NCBI GenBank assembly: GCA_040391785.1
Contig: JBEBXH010000009.1
Span: forward strand, 47,394 to 111,393
DNA length: 64,000 bases
Source: UBA5239 sp040391785
Lineage (GTDB): Bacteria; Verrucomicrobiota; Lentisphaeria; Victivallales; Victivallaceae
Direction: 5' to 3'
The notes beneath the pieces are model-generated. The model was not told the origin of the DNA. It searched no databases and saw only the letters and a list, made by a program, of their open reading frames with translations. Positions 1 through 7,183 of the stretch are shown one piece after another (position 1 is the stretch's first letter; each line of letters starts with the position of its first letter). The position numbers were made by a program, and so were the translations under genes.

Positions 1-522
1 CGCCGTCATGATGAACCACATCAGTTGGATCGCTTCGCGGAAAGTACGCGGCGGTTGGTGCGCGATATGGCGACAGGCTTCGGCAACCTCCGGGGTCACG
101 GCCTGCGCCGCGGCGTGTCCGATCATCACCGATATGCCGCCGACCGCCGTGACCATGCTTGAAATATGCCCGGCTTTCCGGCGCAGTCCGTCCAGCCCGA
201 GCTGAAAAATATCGTCGTAAAAAGGCTCTGCGTGTCCGGTCTGCCCGGGCGATGGCGGGAAATAACCGCTAAGCTCTTTGATGGCTTTCTCGTGTTCCGC
301 TTGGTTGATTTGCAGCGGCACGATCCTCCCGATCAACGGCTCCTCCGGCGTGTGGATAAATTCAAGCTTGGTCAACCGCGCCGCGCCGAGCGCCGCATAA
401 CGCTCCGCCAGGGGCTGTCCCTCGGTATCCCGCCAGATTTTCAGCATCAGGGCGTGGTCGGCCCAGTGGGTGATGCCATCCAACTTCAATTGGGCTTCCA
501 GAACTTCATCGCGCAGACTCAT
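1..522 (-). CDS. Pyruvate formate-lyase-like glycyl radical enzyme, N-terminal part
   Basis: Partial: the window edge cuts the gene after 174 residues. Reading the minus strand from the ATG at 522 gives an open frame with the family segment PPRTFREAIQLMWF near residues 160-173, typical of the PFL domain of the PFL/glycerol dehydratase group. The catalytic Cys and the C-terminal Gly-radical loop would lie outside, so the substrate (pyruvate, a diol, choline or another compound) cannot be told. These enzymes are oxygen-sensitive, cytoplasmic, and need a radical-SAM activase, which is often the next gene. The start codon overlaps the stop of the upstream IclR gene as ATGA, so the two are cotranscribed and probably translationally coupled. 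The family is fairly sure; the function is open. Confidence 0.75.
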   Translation of the reverse strand, partial: MSLRDEVLEAQLKLDGITHWADHALMLKIWRDTEGQPLAERYAALGAARLTKLEFIHTPEEPLIGRIVPLQINQAEHEKAIKELSGYFPPSPGQTGHAEPFYDDIFQLGLDGLRRKAGHISSMVTAVGGISVMIGHAAAQAVTPEVAEACRHIAHQPPRTFREAIQLMWFIMTA

Positions 523-1292
523 GGATAGGACTCCTTATAACCGATACTGGTGGAAATTTTATTGGCGCAGGCCAGAACTTTCCGGCGCAGTTCCGGGATC
601 ATCTCGGGGCTCAGGCGCGAGGTCAGGCCGGTCACGCCGATGCCCGCCACCACCTTGCCGACCGCATTAAATACCGGCGAGCCGATGCAGTAATTGCCCA
701 GCAGGTATTCCTCGAATTCCGAGCTGCTGCAAGTCCGGCGGATGTCGTCCAGCTCCTTGCCGATCAACTGCGGCTCGGTAATGGTGTGGATGCTCAGTTG
801 CGGACGCGGCAGCGCCATGACTCTGGCCGCCTCTTTCTCCGGCAGAAACGCCCAGACCGCCTTGCCGAACGCGTTGCCGTGCCAGTGAATCCGCGAGCCC
901 GGCGTCACCGCCTGGTAATACTCCGCCGGAGGCGCCACGAAGTCAAGCTGGAGCATCCGGTCGCCATCCGGCACCTGGATCTGGACGCTCTCGCGCGTTT
1001 CAAGGGCGAGCTCCTCCAGATATGGCCGCGCCTGCTTGCGTAGGTCGAAACTGTTCTGCAGCTTCATGCCGAGCGAAAACAGCGCCGCCGTCAGTTCATA
1101 TTGCCCCGCGGCATTTTTTTTGACATAGCCTTTTTCACTGAGTACATTCAAAATGCGGAAGGTGAGGTTCGGGGTAAGTTCCAATCGCCGGGCCAACTCC
1201 GTGGGCCCCCATGCCCCGGGCTCGGCGACCATGAATTCAAGCAGTTCCAAAACCGCCGAGGCGGCCGGCGCGTCGTATTTTTTCTCTGTCAT
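519..1292 (-). CDS. IclR-family transcriptional regulator
   Basis: 257 residues, the usual length. Residues about 8-60 form the winged helix-turn-helix (ASAVLELLEFM, then GPTELARRLELTPNLTFRIL). Residues about 75-250 form the GAF-like effector domain, with the family pattern GNAFGKAVWAFLPE and the late block GSPVFNAVGKVVAGIGVTG. It binds DNA as a dimer or tetramer and responds to a small molecule. Its position upstream of, and overlapping, the glycyl radical enzyme gene suggests that it controls that pathway. An AT-rich inverted repeat lies just upstream of its start (1305-1339) and could be its own operator. Start chosen at the first ATG; the next Met would remove the helix-turn-helix. Confidence 0.88.
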   Translation of the reverse strand: MTEKKYDAPAASAVLELLEFMVAEPGAWGPTELARRLELTPNLTFRILNVLSEKGYVKKNAAGQYELTAALFSLGMKLQNSFDLRKQARPYLEELALETRESVQIQVPDGDRMLQLDFVAPPAEYYQAVTPGSRIHWHGNAFGKAVWAFLPEKEAARVMALPRPQLSIHTITEPQLIGKELDDIRRTCSSSEFEEYLLGNYCIGSPVFNAVGKVVAGIGVTGLTSRLSPEMIPELRRKVLACANKISTSIGYKESYP

Positions 1293-1304
1293 GGCAAGAA
1301 TTCC

Positions 1305-1339
1305 ATTTTATATTTAAAAATTCATTCTATATATAAAAT
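1305..1339. promoter_or_regulatory. AT-rich inverted repeat upstream of the IclR gene
   Basis: ATTTTATAT (1305-1313) and ATATAAAAT (1331-1339) are perfect 9-base inverted arms with a 17-base spacer, 13 bases upstream of the IclR start. The region also holds -10-like TATA sequences for the minus strand, so it may be promoter, operator or both. Its AT-richness makes chance arms more likely. Confidence 0.3.
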
Positions 1340-1399
1340 ACAGCCAGCGGCACAAAAAGTCAACAGACACACGACCAGTGAAGACGATTTAATGAAGAT

Positions 1400-1843
1400 T
1401 TATTTGCCGCAAGCCTTGTCCACGGCACGGGCGTTTTCCAGAATCTTGTCCCAGGTCGGAGAAGATTGTCCTTTGCTCAGATATTTGATGAATTCCTCGC
1501 AGTTGGCAACCTCCGGCATACCCGGGCTGCTGGTGACTTGCCCTGAAAACAGAGCGATATAGTAGGGACGCTTCACCTGCCATGGCTTCTCGATAATCCT
1601 GGGATAATCTTTCATTTCAGGAGTAGCGGTCAGTCCTGCGCCGATGTATGCATACGGGGTATCTTTCTCCGGCCACTTTGTATTCAAATCAAGAAGTATA
1701 GCGATTTCTTTCAGCTCATTGATTCGGGTGAGCCGGTCATTTTTCTCTTTGAACTTCGGCACCAGCGTCACCAGCATCAGAGCCAGAAAAGCGATGATGG
1801 TGGCGACGATTCGGATAATTTGCTTTTTATTTTTCATTTCCAT
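1400..1843 (-). CDS. Pseudopilin-like membrane-anchored protein, short paralogue
   Basis: 147 residues. One hydrophobic segment at about residues 10-29 (IVATIIAFLALMLVTLV) is followed by a soluble domain. The C-terminal half resembles the neighbouring 240-residue protein: PYAYIGAGL against TYAYLGNGL, EKPWQVKRPYYIALF against AKPWLLSEPHYVLF, and DKILENARAVDK against DKILANAREIDK. The two are therefore tandem paralogues. The fold around the membrane helix recalls pseudopilins, but there is no FTLIEL processing motif. It overlaps the previous gene by 17 bases, and an in-frame ATG at 1837 is an alternative start. It is the last gene of the thioesterase-topA transcription unit. Function unknown. 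Confidence 0.65.
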   Translation of the reverse strand: MEMKNKKQIIRIVATIIAFLALMLVTLVPKFKEKNDRLTRINELKEIAILLDLNTKWPEKDTPYAYIGAGLTATPEMKDYPRIIEKPWQVKRPYYIALFSGQVTSSPGMPEVANCEEFIKYLSKGQSSPTWDKILENARAVDKACGK

Positions 1844-2549
1844 TTACTCTGTTTTTATCGATTTCACGGGCATTGGCAAGGATTTTATCTACATGATCGG
1901 TATCGATCAGTTTATTTTCAGCCAGATAGTTGATTGCTTCTTCACAGGTTTTCAACTGCTTGTCCGGGCTATAAAAGTACGTTACCTTACGATCGGCAAA
2001 CAGCACATAATGTGGTTCCGAAAGCAACCATGGCTTGGCCAGGACAATTGGTGTTTTGCCCAACTTCCCCAAGTCCGTCAAGCCGTTTCCAAGATAAGCA
2101 TAAGTTGTATTGTTTTCAGAGGCTAATAGTTTGACTTTCCTTGTTGGACGGGAAGTGATTTTGTCATTATCGGCAATGAAAAACTTGAGTTCCGATACTT
2201 CTTTTTTGGGTAAACAGTATCTGATATAGTCCTTGGATAATAGAAACTCAGAAGTTTTGCGGCCTACTAAAGCCGATAAATAGCCATACGGATAGGTAAA
2301 TGACTCCATATATCCTTCAGCTAACAAAAAATTGAAAGCTTCATAACCACTTGAAACAGGTAAATGATCGCTGTAATCAATTGAATACATTGCAATTGCG
2401 AGAAATATGCAGTGCAAATCGCTAATGGTCGAATCTTTATGGGATTTTTGCCACTTGGCCGTCAGGGCGGGCAGGACCATGGCGGCAACCAGAAACACCA
2501 TCGCCAGGACGATGGCGGTGTTGATTACGGTTTTGCGGGTGATTTTCAT
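1827..2549 (-). CDS. Degenerate DUF1559-like pseudopilin without prepilin processing motif
   Basis: 240 residues from MKITRKTV. The start at 2549 is preferred over the in-frame ATG at 2570 because it overlaps the stop of the 39-residue upstream gene as ATGA. Residues 9-30 form a membrane helix ending VAAMVLPALTAKW. The next stretch, ending IAMYSIDYSDHLP, follows the body of Lentisphaerota pseudopilins (AAMLLPALNKAR ... YGNDFDDYM). The FTLIEL cleavage signature is absent, so the helix probably stays as a membrane anchor. The C-terminal third is duplicated in the next gene. Codon use is AT-richer than in topA. Function unknown; possibly a minor pilin relative or a decayed copy. Confidence 0.65.
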   Translation of the reverse strand: MKITRKTVINTAIVLAMVFLVAAMVLPALTAKWQKSHKDSTISDLHCIFLAIAMYSIDYSDHLPVSSGYEAFNFLLAEGYMESFTYPYGYLSALVGRKTSEFLLSKDYIRYCLPKKEVSELKFFIADNDKITSRPTRKVKLLASENNTTYAYLGNGLTDLGKLGKTPIVLAKPWLLSEPHYVLFADRKVTYFYSPDKQLKTCEEAINYLAENKLIDTDHVDKILANAREIDKNRVNGNEK

Positions 2550-2665
2550 CCTGCCGTCTGGGTTAGGCATTGGACCAGCAGCGCGATCACTACTCCCAGA
2601 AGGATGCAGATGAATACGATGTTGAAAATAACCGCTTTTTTCCCGTTATCCTTTTCTGGCTTCAT
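2546..2665 (-). CDS. 39-residue single-pass membrane peptide
   Basis: Reads MKPEKDNGKK, then a hydrophobic helix of about 20 residues (VIFNIVFICILLGVVIALLV), then a short tail QCLTQTAG. A ribosome-binding-like AAAAGGT lies a few bases before the ATG, and the stop overlaps the next start as ATGA. Both signs suggest real translation. It lies 51 bases after topA on the same strand. Charged N-terminus followed by one helix predicts an inner-membrane peptide with the N-terminus in the cytoplasm. No family recognised. The coupling to the pseudopilin-like gene suggests a partner or a leader that feeds its translation. Confidence 0.55.
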   Translation of the reverse strand: MKPEKDNGKKAVIFNIVFICILLGVVIALLVQCLTQTAG

Positions 2666-2716
2666 AAACTTACCTTTTGGTTTGTGTTTATCAGTAATAT
2701 GACGCCGCGTTATGCC

Positions 2717-5581
2717 TTATTCTTTGGGGGCGAAGTATTTTTCCACCATCTTTTTCAGGTAATAAACCTGTTTCGAGCTCAATACCTTGCCGGACTCGGA
2801 CTGTTTTTTCAGCGACTGGTAGAATTCCTTATCGTCGCGGGTGAATTTGCCGCTCTTGACCGGTTCTTCCCAGGTGGTCACTCCGCCCAGTTGCTCCAGC
2901 AGTTGAGTGGTTTCGGCCGACTCGACTTGCGGGGCGGCGGCCTCTTTCGGGGTGGCCGCAGATGCGGGGGCGGCATCGCCTTCGTCGCCGGTGTTGGCAC
3001 TGGCGTCCGCGGCTTTCGGTTCGCTGCCGAGCAGGGTGCACAGTTCCGGGTAATTCTTGATCTGACCCTGATATTGATGCGCCAGCCGGACCAGCACGTT
3101 GACCTGTTTGTCGGAGAGGTTCTTGCCGGATTCGGACTGTTTTTTCAGCGACTCGAAGAATGCGCCGTCGTCTTTTTTGCGGCGGCCCTTGCCGGCGGCC
3201 GGGGACCAGTCGACGCTGTCGAATGAGGCGAAAATCTTCTGGAATTTTTCCTGGCTTTCGGGGTTGATGGGGGCGGCTTCCGGCATGCTCGCCGGGTCGA
3301 CGCCGAGCATCTTGGTCAGAGCGTCGAAATCGGCGATTTCATCGCGGTGGCGCGAAGCCATCTTGATCAGGGCATAATGCTGTTTCTCGGATAGGGCCTT
3401 GCCGGATTCGGCCTGTTTCTTCAAGGATTTGAAGAATTTGCCGTCGTCGAATTTGCGGCGTCCCTTGCCGCCGCCGCCCGCGTCATCGTCCCACTTCACG
3501 TCTTTCAGCATGTCGAACACCTGCTGATAGGTGGCGGTTTCTTCGCTGTTCGCGGCGCTGTTGCGGCGGCGCTCTTCGCGCTGCTGATGCTCCGCTTTCA
3601 GCGTGGCAATCTCTTCTTCGCTCATGCCGCATTGGGCCAGGACCTTTTCGAGGTCCGGCAGCTGGGCGGAATATTTGAAGCCGAGGTTCAGCAGTGTCTG
3701 CCACTGGCGGCTCGAAAGGCGTCCGGTTTCCTGGAAATTCTCCAGCACGGACGTATAGAATTTGCGGTCGTCGTAGGTGCGCTTGCCGACTTTTTCGGGG
3801 GCATCCCACTGAACTTTTTCCAGACGGGTCAGGAGGGGTTTGGTCTTCTGGATGTCGACGCTGTCGCGTTCCTTGGCTTCGTCGAGCCAGCCCAGGAATT
3901 TCTGGTGAAAACCGCCGAGCATGTTGGTCCAGAGGAGTTCGCCTTCTTCGACCTGGTCGAGCTCTTTTTCCATCTGCGAAGTATAGTCGACGTTGATCAG
4001 CGCGGGGAGGGTCTCCCTCAGGTACTGATTGACTTTCATCCCGAGCTCGCTGGGGATCAGGACGCCGCCTTTGTCGGGGGTCACATATTCGCGGACCTGA
4101 ATGGTCCGGATGATCGTGGCGTAGGTGGACGGACGGCCGATGCCGCGCGCTTCCAGTTCCTTGATCAGCGTGGCTTCGGAATAACGCGCCGGCGGTTCGG
4201 TGAACTTCTGGGTATTTTCCAGCTTGACCAGATTGCAGGGCTGTCCCTTGGAGAGACGGCCGAGGATCTCGAGCTTCTTCTCATCGGCGGATTTATCGCT
4301 TTCGCTGAGCTTCATGAAGCCCGGGAAAACGGTGACCAGCGCGCTGACGCGGAAATCGTATTCGCGCCCGTCGCTGCCGGTGGTGATGACGTCCACGGTG
4401 GTCTGGCTCTGTTCGCAGGACTTCATCTGGCTGGCCACGAAGCGTTTCCAGATCAGGGTATAAAGTTTCAACTGGCTGCGTTCCAGATATTTTTCCATCA
4501 TTTCCGGCGTGCGGGTGACGTCGGTGGGGCGGATGGCTTCGTGCGCTTCCTGCGCCGCCTTGCCGCTTTTGAAGAAATTCGGCTTGGGCGGAACGTATTC
4601 CGGGCCGTATTCACTGCCGATGAAGTCGCGGCAGGCGTGCTGCGCTTCCGCCGCCACGTTTACCGAGTCGGTACGCATGTAGGTGATCAAACCGACCGCG
4701 CCGCTGCCGGTATCGATCCCTTCATAAAGCTGCTGGGCGATCTGCATGGTGCGGGTGGCGCTGTATTTCAGGAAACTATTGGCGGCCTGCTGCAGCGTAC
4801 TGGTGGTATGCGGCGGCGGGGCGTGACGGAACTTCGGCGCGGTGGTGATTTCGCCGACTTTGAAGCCGTTGCCGTGATGAAGGGCCTTCATGACTTTTTC
4901 GGCATCTTCGCCATTGGAAATCAGGAACTTATTGCCGTCGATCTTGTGCATTTTGGTGGAAAACTGGTCGCTGCCGGCCGCGAAGTCGGCGGTGAAATCC
5001 CAGTATTCTTCGGGCACGAAATCGCGTATTTTCTCTTCGCGCTCACACACCAGCAGCAAGGCGACCGACTGGACGCGCCCGGCGCTGCTGCCGCCCGGAA
5101 CCTTGCGGCGGACGATGGGACTGACTTTGTAGCCCACGATACGGTCGAGCACGCGGCGCGCCTGCTGGGCGTCTACCAGGTGCATGTCGATATCGGTGGC
5201 GTGCTGGAACGCCTTGTCGATGGCGTTTTTGGTGATTTCATGGAAGGTCACGCGGTGAAAACCCGCCTTGGTCTGCTTTTTCAACACTTCCTTCAGGTGC
5301 CAGGCGATGGCTTCTCCTTCGCGGTCCGGGTCCGGCGCGAGATAGATGTCGTCGGCCTTTTTGGCGGCGGCGCGGAGTTCGCGGATGATTTTGGCGCCGC
5401 GCTCGCTTTCTTCGTAGCGGGGCTCGAAGTTATTGGCAATATCCACGCCCAGCGAATGCTCCGGCAAATCGCGGATATGCCCCATGGAGGCCATAATCTT
5501 AAAATCCTTGCCGAGCATGCGGCCGATGGTGCGCGCTTTGGTCGGCGATTCCACAATTACCAGTTTGCTGTCAGTTGCCAT
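2717..5581 (-). CDS. topA: DNA topoisomerase I with four C-terminal repeats
   Basis: 954 residues. It relaxes negative supercoils by cutting one strand through a Tyr-phosphate bond. The Toprim domain holds ESPTKA (11-16) and DPDREGEAIAWHL (84-96). The catalytic Tyr is Y301 in LITYMRTDS, and GRPSTYA is at 482-488. The core ends near residue 580. The usual C-terminal Cys4 zinc ribbons are absent. Instead there are four related segments at about 586-650, 686-762, 780-855 and 893-950, each with a basic/Asp-rich start, DD-x-FF/FY-x-SLKKQ, ESGK-x-LS-x-KQ and a helical end. They are separated by acidic or Ala-rich linkers. The start overlaps the thioesterase gene by 11 bases. Confidence 0.95.
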   Translation of the reverse strand: MATDSKLVIVESPTKARTIGRMLGKDFKIMASMGHIRDLPEHSLGVDIANNFEPRYEESERGAKIIRELRAAAKKADDIYLAPDPDREGEAIAWHLKEVLKKQTKAGFHRVTFHEITKNAIDKAFQHATDIDMHLVDAQQARRVLDRIVGYKVSPIVRRKVPGGSSAGRVQSVALLLVCEREEKIRDFVPEEYWDFTADFAAGSDQFSTKMHKIDGNKFLISNGEDAEKVMKALHHGNGFKVGEITTAPKFRHAPPPHTTSTLQQAANSFLKYSATRTMQIAQQLYEGIDTGSGAVGLITYMRTDSVNVAAEAQHACRDFIGSEYGPEYVPPKPNFFKSGKAAQEAHEAIRPTDVTRTPEMMEKYLERSQLKLYTLIWKRFVASQMKSCEQSQTTVDVITTGSDGREYDFRVSALVTVFPGFMKLSESDKSADEKKLEILGRLSKGQPCNLVKLENTQKFTEPPARYSEATLIKELEARGIGRPSTYATIIRTIQVREYVTPDKGGVLIPSELGMKVNQYLRETLPALINVDYTSQMEKELDQVEEGELLWTNMLGGFHQKFLGWLDEAKERDSVDIQKTKPLLTRLEKVQWDAPEKVGKRTYDDRKFYTSVLENFQETGRLSSRQWQTLLNLGFKYSAQLPDLEKVLAQCGMSEEEIATLKAEHQQREERRRNSAANSEETATYQQVFDMLKDVKWDDDAGGGGKGRRKFDDGKFFKSLKKQAESGKALSEKQHYALIKMASRHRDEIADFDALTKMLGVDPASMPEAAPINPESQEKFQKIFASFDSVDWSPAAGKGRRKKDDGAFFESLKKQSESGKNLSDKQVNVLVRLAHQYQGQIKNYPELCTLLGSEPKAADASANTGDEGDAAPASAATPKEAAAPQVESAETTQLLEQLGGVTTWEEPVKSGKFTRDDKEFYQSLKKQSESGKVLSSKQVYYLKKMVEKYFAPKE

Positions 5582-5966
5582 TCTCTTCTCTGTTGTTTAA
5601 AGGGTTGTTGTCCCACTTGATTTTCTTTTTCATGCCGTTGGGGTCGATGGCCACGAAAACGCAGTCCGCACAAAACACGGTCCGGTCCTTGCATTTGGCC
5701 ATAACCTCAAACGTGACGCTGGTGTTGCCGCGCCGCACTTTGCCGCAATAAAAATCGACGATATCGCGTTCGCGCACCGGATTTTTAAACGTCATGTCGG
5801 AATAATGGACGGTGACCATGTTATCCTCGCCGGTGACCTGAATGGCGAAGATTGCCGCCACCTCGTCGATCCAGGACATCATATTCCCGCCGAAGAGATT
5901 GCCGGCTACGCCGAGATCCTTGGTCATGCACAGACGCGAAGCGACTTTGACAACATCATCTTCCAT
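5571..5966 (-). CDS. Acyl-CoA thioesterase, hotdog fold (YciA/BACH type)
   Basis: 131 residues, one hotdog domain. The signature NLFGGNMMSWIDEVAAI (residues 23-39) is the active-site loop and helix of the acyl-CoA hydrolase group, with the Asp at 36 as the expected catalytic residue. The pattern VTVHYSDMTFKNPV and a strand near VDFYCGKVRRGNTSVTFEV complete the fold. It hydrolyses acyl-CoA to fatty acid and CoA in the cytoplasm; chain length cannot be read. A clear AAGGAAG lies five bases before the ATG. It is the first gene of a unit running into topA, which its 3' end overlaps. The pairing has no evident metabolic logic. Confidence 0.85.
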   Translation of the reverse strand: MEDDVVKVASRLCMTKDLGVAGNLFGGNMMSWIDEVAAIFAIQVTGEDNMVTVHYSDMTFKNPVRERDIVDFYCGKVRRGNTSVTFEVMAKCKDRTVFCADCVFVAIDPNGMKKKIKWDNNPLNNREENGN

Positions 5967-6111
5967 AATTCTTCCTTTACAATATTATTATTAAACATAT
6001 ACGGGGTTTTGAAATAATGCAAATAAAAATTGAGAACTTTAGGAAATCTCTAAATAATTGGAAAACTTGGACGAAAAACATGCCTCACAGCAGTTGGCGC
6101 AATCTTGCCTA

Positions 6112-6138
6112 CATCTGGTTAGCGATGCTAGCCAGATG
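6112..6138. repeat. 27-base near-perfect inverted repeat in the gene-free stretch 5967-6301
   Basis: CATCTGGTTAGC (6112-6123) and GCTAGCCAGATG (6127-6138) pair over 12 positions around the loop GAT, with one G-T wobble. No T-tract follows on either strand, so it is not a normal terminator. It sits between the divergent thioesterase and mtfA genes and could be an operator or a structured RNA. The rest of 5967-6301 is AT-rich and shows no other feature that I can name. Confidence 0.5.
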
Positions 6139-6301
6139 CATGCAAAATTACACCTTTGTGCCGCGATTCATCGTTTTTCATCACAAGCCAATTATCAGAG
6201 CTTTCCTTTAATTTTTCCGGCTGAAATCGGCAAGTTGATTTGCATTTTCCGCAAATGGCCTGATATTTACTGAATGCTATATTGAGGAATAAGGGCATTT
6301 T

Positions 6302-7153
6302 ATGGAATTGCTGGATATTATTGTGATCGTCATGATCGGCGTCGCGGTGATTACCTGGACCTGCTGGTCCGGATTTTTCCGGCGGCGGCACCGTGAACGG
6401 TATACGCTCGAGGGGCTGAGCGAGGAGCGCAAGGCGATTGTCAACGAAGTCGCCCTCTGTCATCGGTTGCCCGACAATTTGAAAGAAAAGCTTTACGGGA
6501 AAATTGCGATTTTCCTCCATGAAAAAGAATACGAGGGCTGCGACGGACTGGAAATCACCGACGAAGTCCGGGTGACCATTGCCGCGCTGGCCTGTCTGCT
6601 GATCCTGAACAACGACGCGGATTTTTACCCGAAGCTCCGCAGCATCATCGTCCATCCGCATGTGTACTGGTCGGATCATCAGGTGGTGGTCGGCGGGCAG
6701 GTGCTGGAAGAAGAGGACGTGGCGAAACTCGGGGAGTCCTGGGGGAGCGGTTCGCTGGTGCTCTCCTGGAGCGACACGCTGGCCGATGCCCGCCGGGTTC
6801 ACGGCCACCGCAATGTGGTATTGCACGAATTCGCCCACCAGCTGGACCAGCTCAACGGCGTGGCAAACGGCATGCCCGCGCTGGAGAGTCAGGAGGATTA
6901 CCAGCGCTGGGAAGACGTGATGAACGCCGAGTTCCAGAAGCTGCGCCGTCAGGTCAAGCACCATGAATACCACAGCATCGACGAGTACGGGGCGGAGAAC
7001 CCGGTCGAATTTTTCGCCGTCATCACCGAGGCGTTTTTCTGCAATCCGGTGGTCACCCGCGAGACGCATCCGGCCATGTACCGGGAGCTGGCCAAATACT
7101 ACAAACTCGACCCCATCCAATGGGAAATCGTCGAAAAGCACCACGAATCTTAA
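6302..7153 (+). CDS. mtfA: MtfA-like zinc metallopeptidase (M90) with membrane anchor
   Basis: 283 residues. An N-terminal membrane helix (about 5-25) is followed by a basic stretch and the peptidase domain. HEFAH at 175-179 is the HExxH zinc site, and E243 in ITEAFF is the likely third ligand, the spacing seen in MtfA. In Escherichia coli MtfA binds the glucose repressor Mlc and has peptidase activity. No Mlc homologue is visible here, so the target is unknown. It ends 30 bases before the glycosidase-like gene on the same strand, which may share its transcript. The membrane anchor is extra compared with the soluble E. coli protein. Confidence 0.85.
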   Translation: MELLDIIVIVMIGVAVITWTCWSGFFRRRHRERYTLEGLSEERKAIVNEVALCHRLPDNLKEKLYGKIAIFLHEKEYEGCDGLEITDEVRVTIAALACLLILNNDADFYPKLRSIIVHPHVYWSDHQVVVGGQVLEEEDVAKLGESWGSGSLVLSWSDTLADARRVHGHRNVVLHEFAHQLDQLNGVANGMPALESQEDYQRWEDVMNAEFQKLRRQVKHHEYHSIDEYGAENPVEFFAVITEAFFCNPVVTRETHPAMYRELAKYYKLDPIQWEIVEKHHES

Positions 7154-7183
7154 ATTTATTAATATATATGGGAACGAACAATC

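Noticed and set aside
1389..1583. 64-codon minus-strand frame near the first pseudopilin-like gene
   Set aside because: Overlaps the 147-residue gene in another frame; no ribosome site.
3587..5620. Long open frame of 677 codons on the plus strand across topA
   Set aside because: Antisense shadow of topA. The product has no family pattern and an Phe/Val/Gly/Asp-biased composition caused by GC-rich codons of the real gene.
6017..6211. 64-codon frame in the intergenic stretch before mtfA
   Set aside because: No ribosome site, no family pattern, and it runs through the 27-base hairpin.
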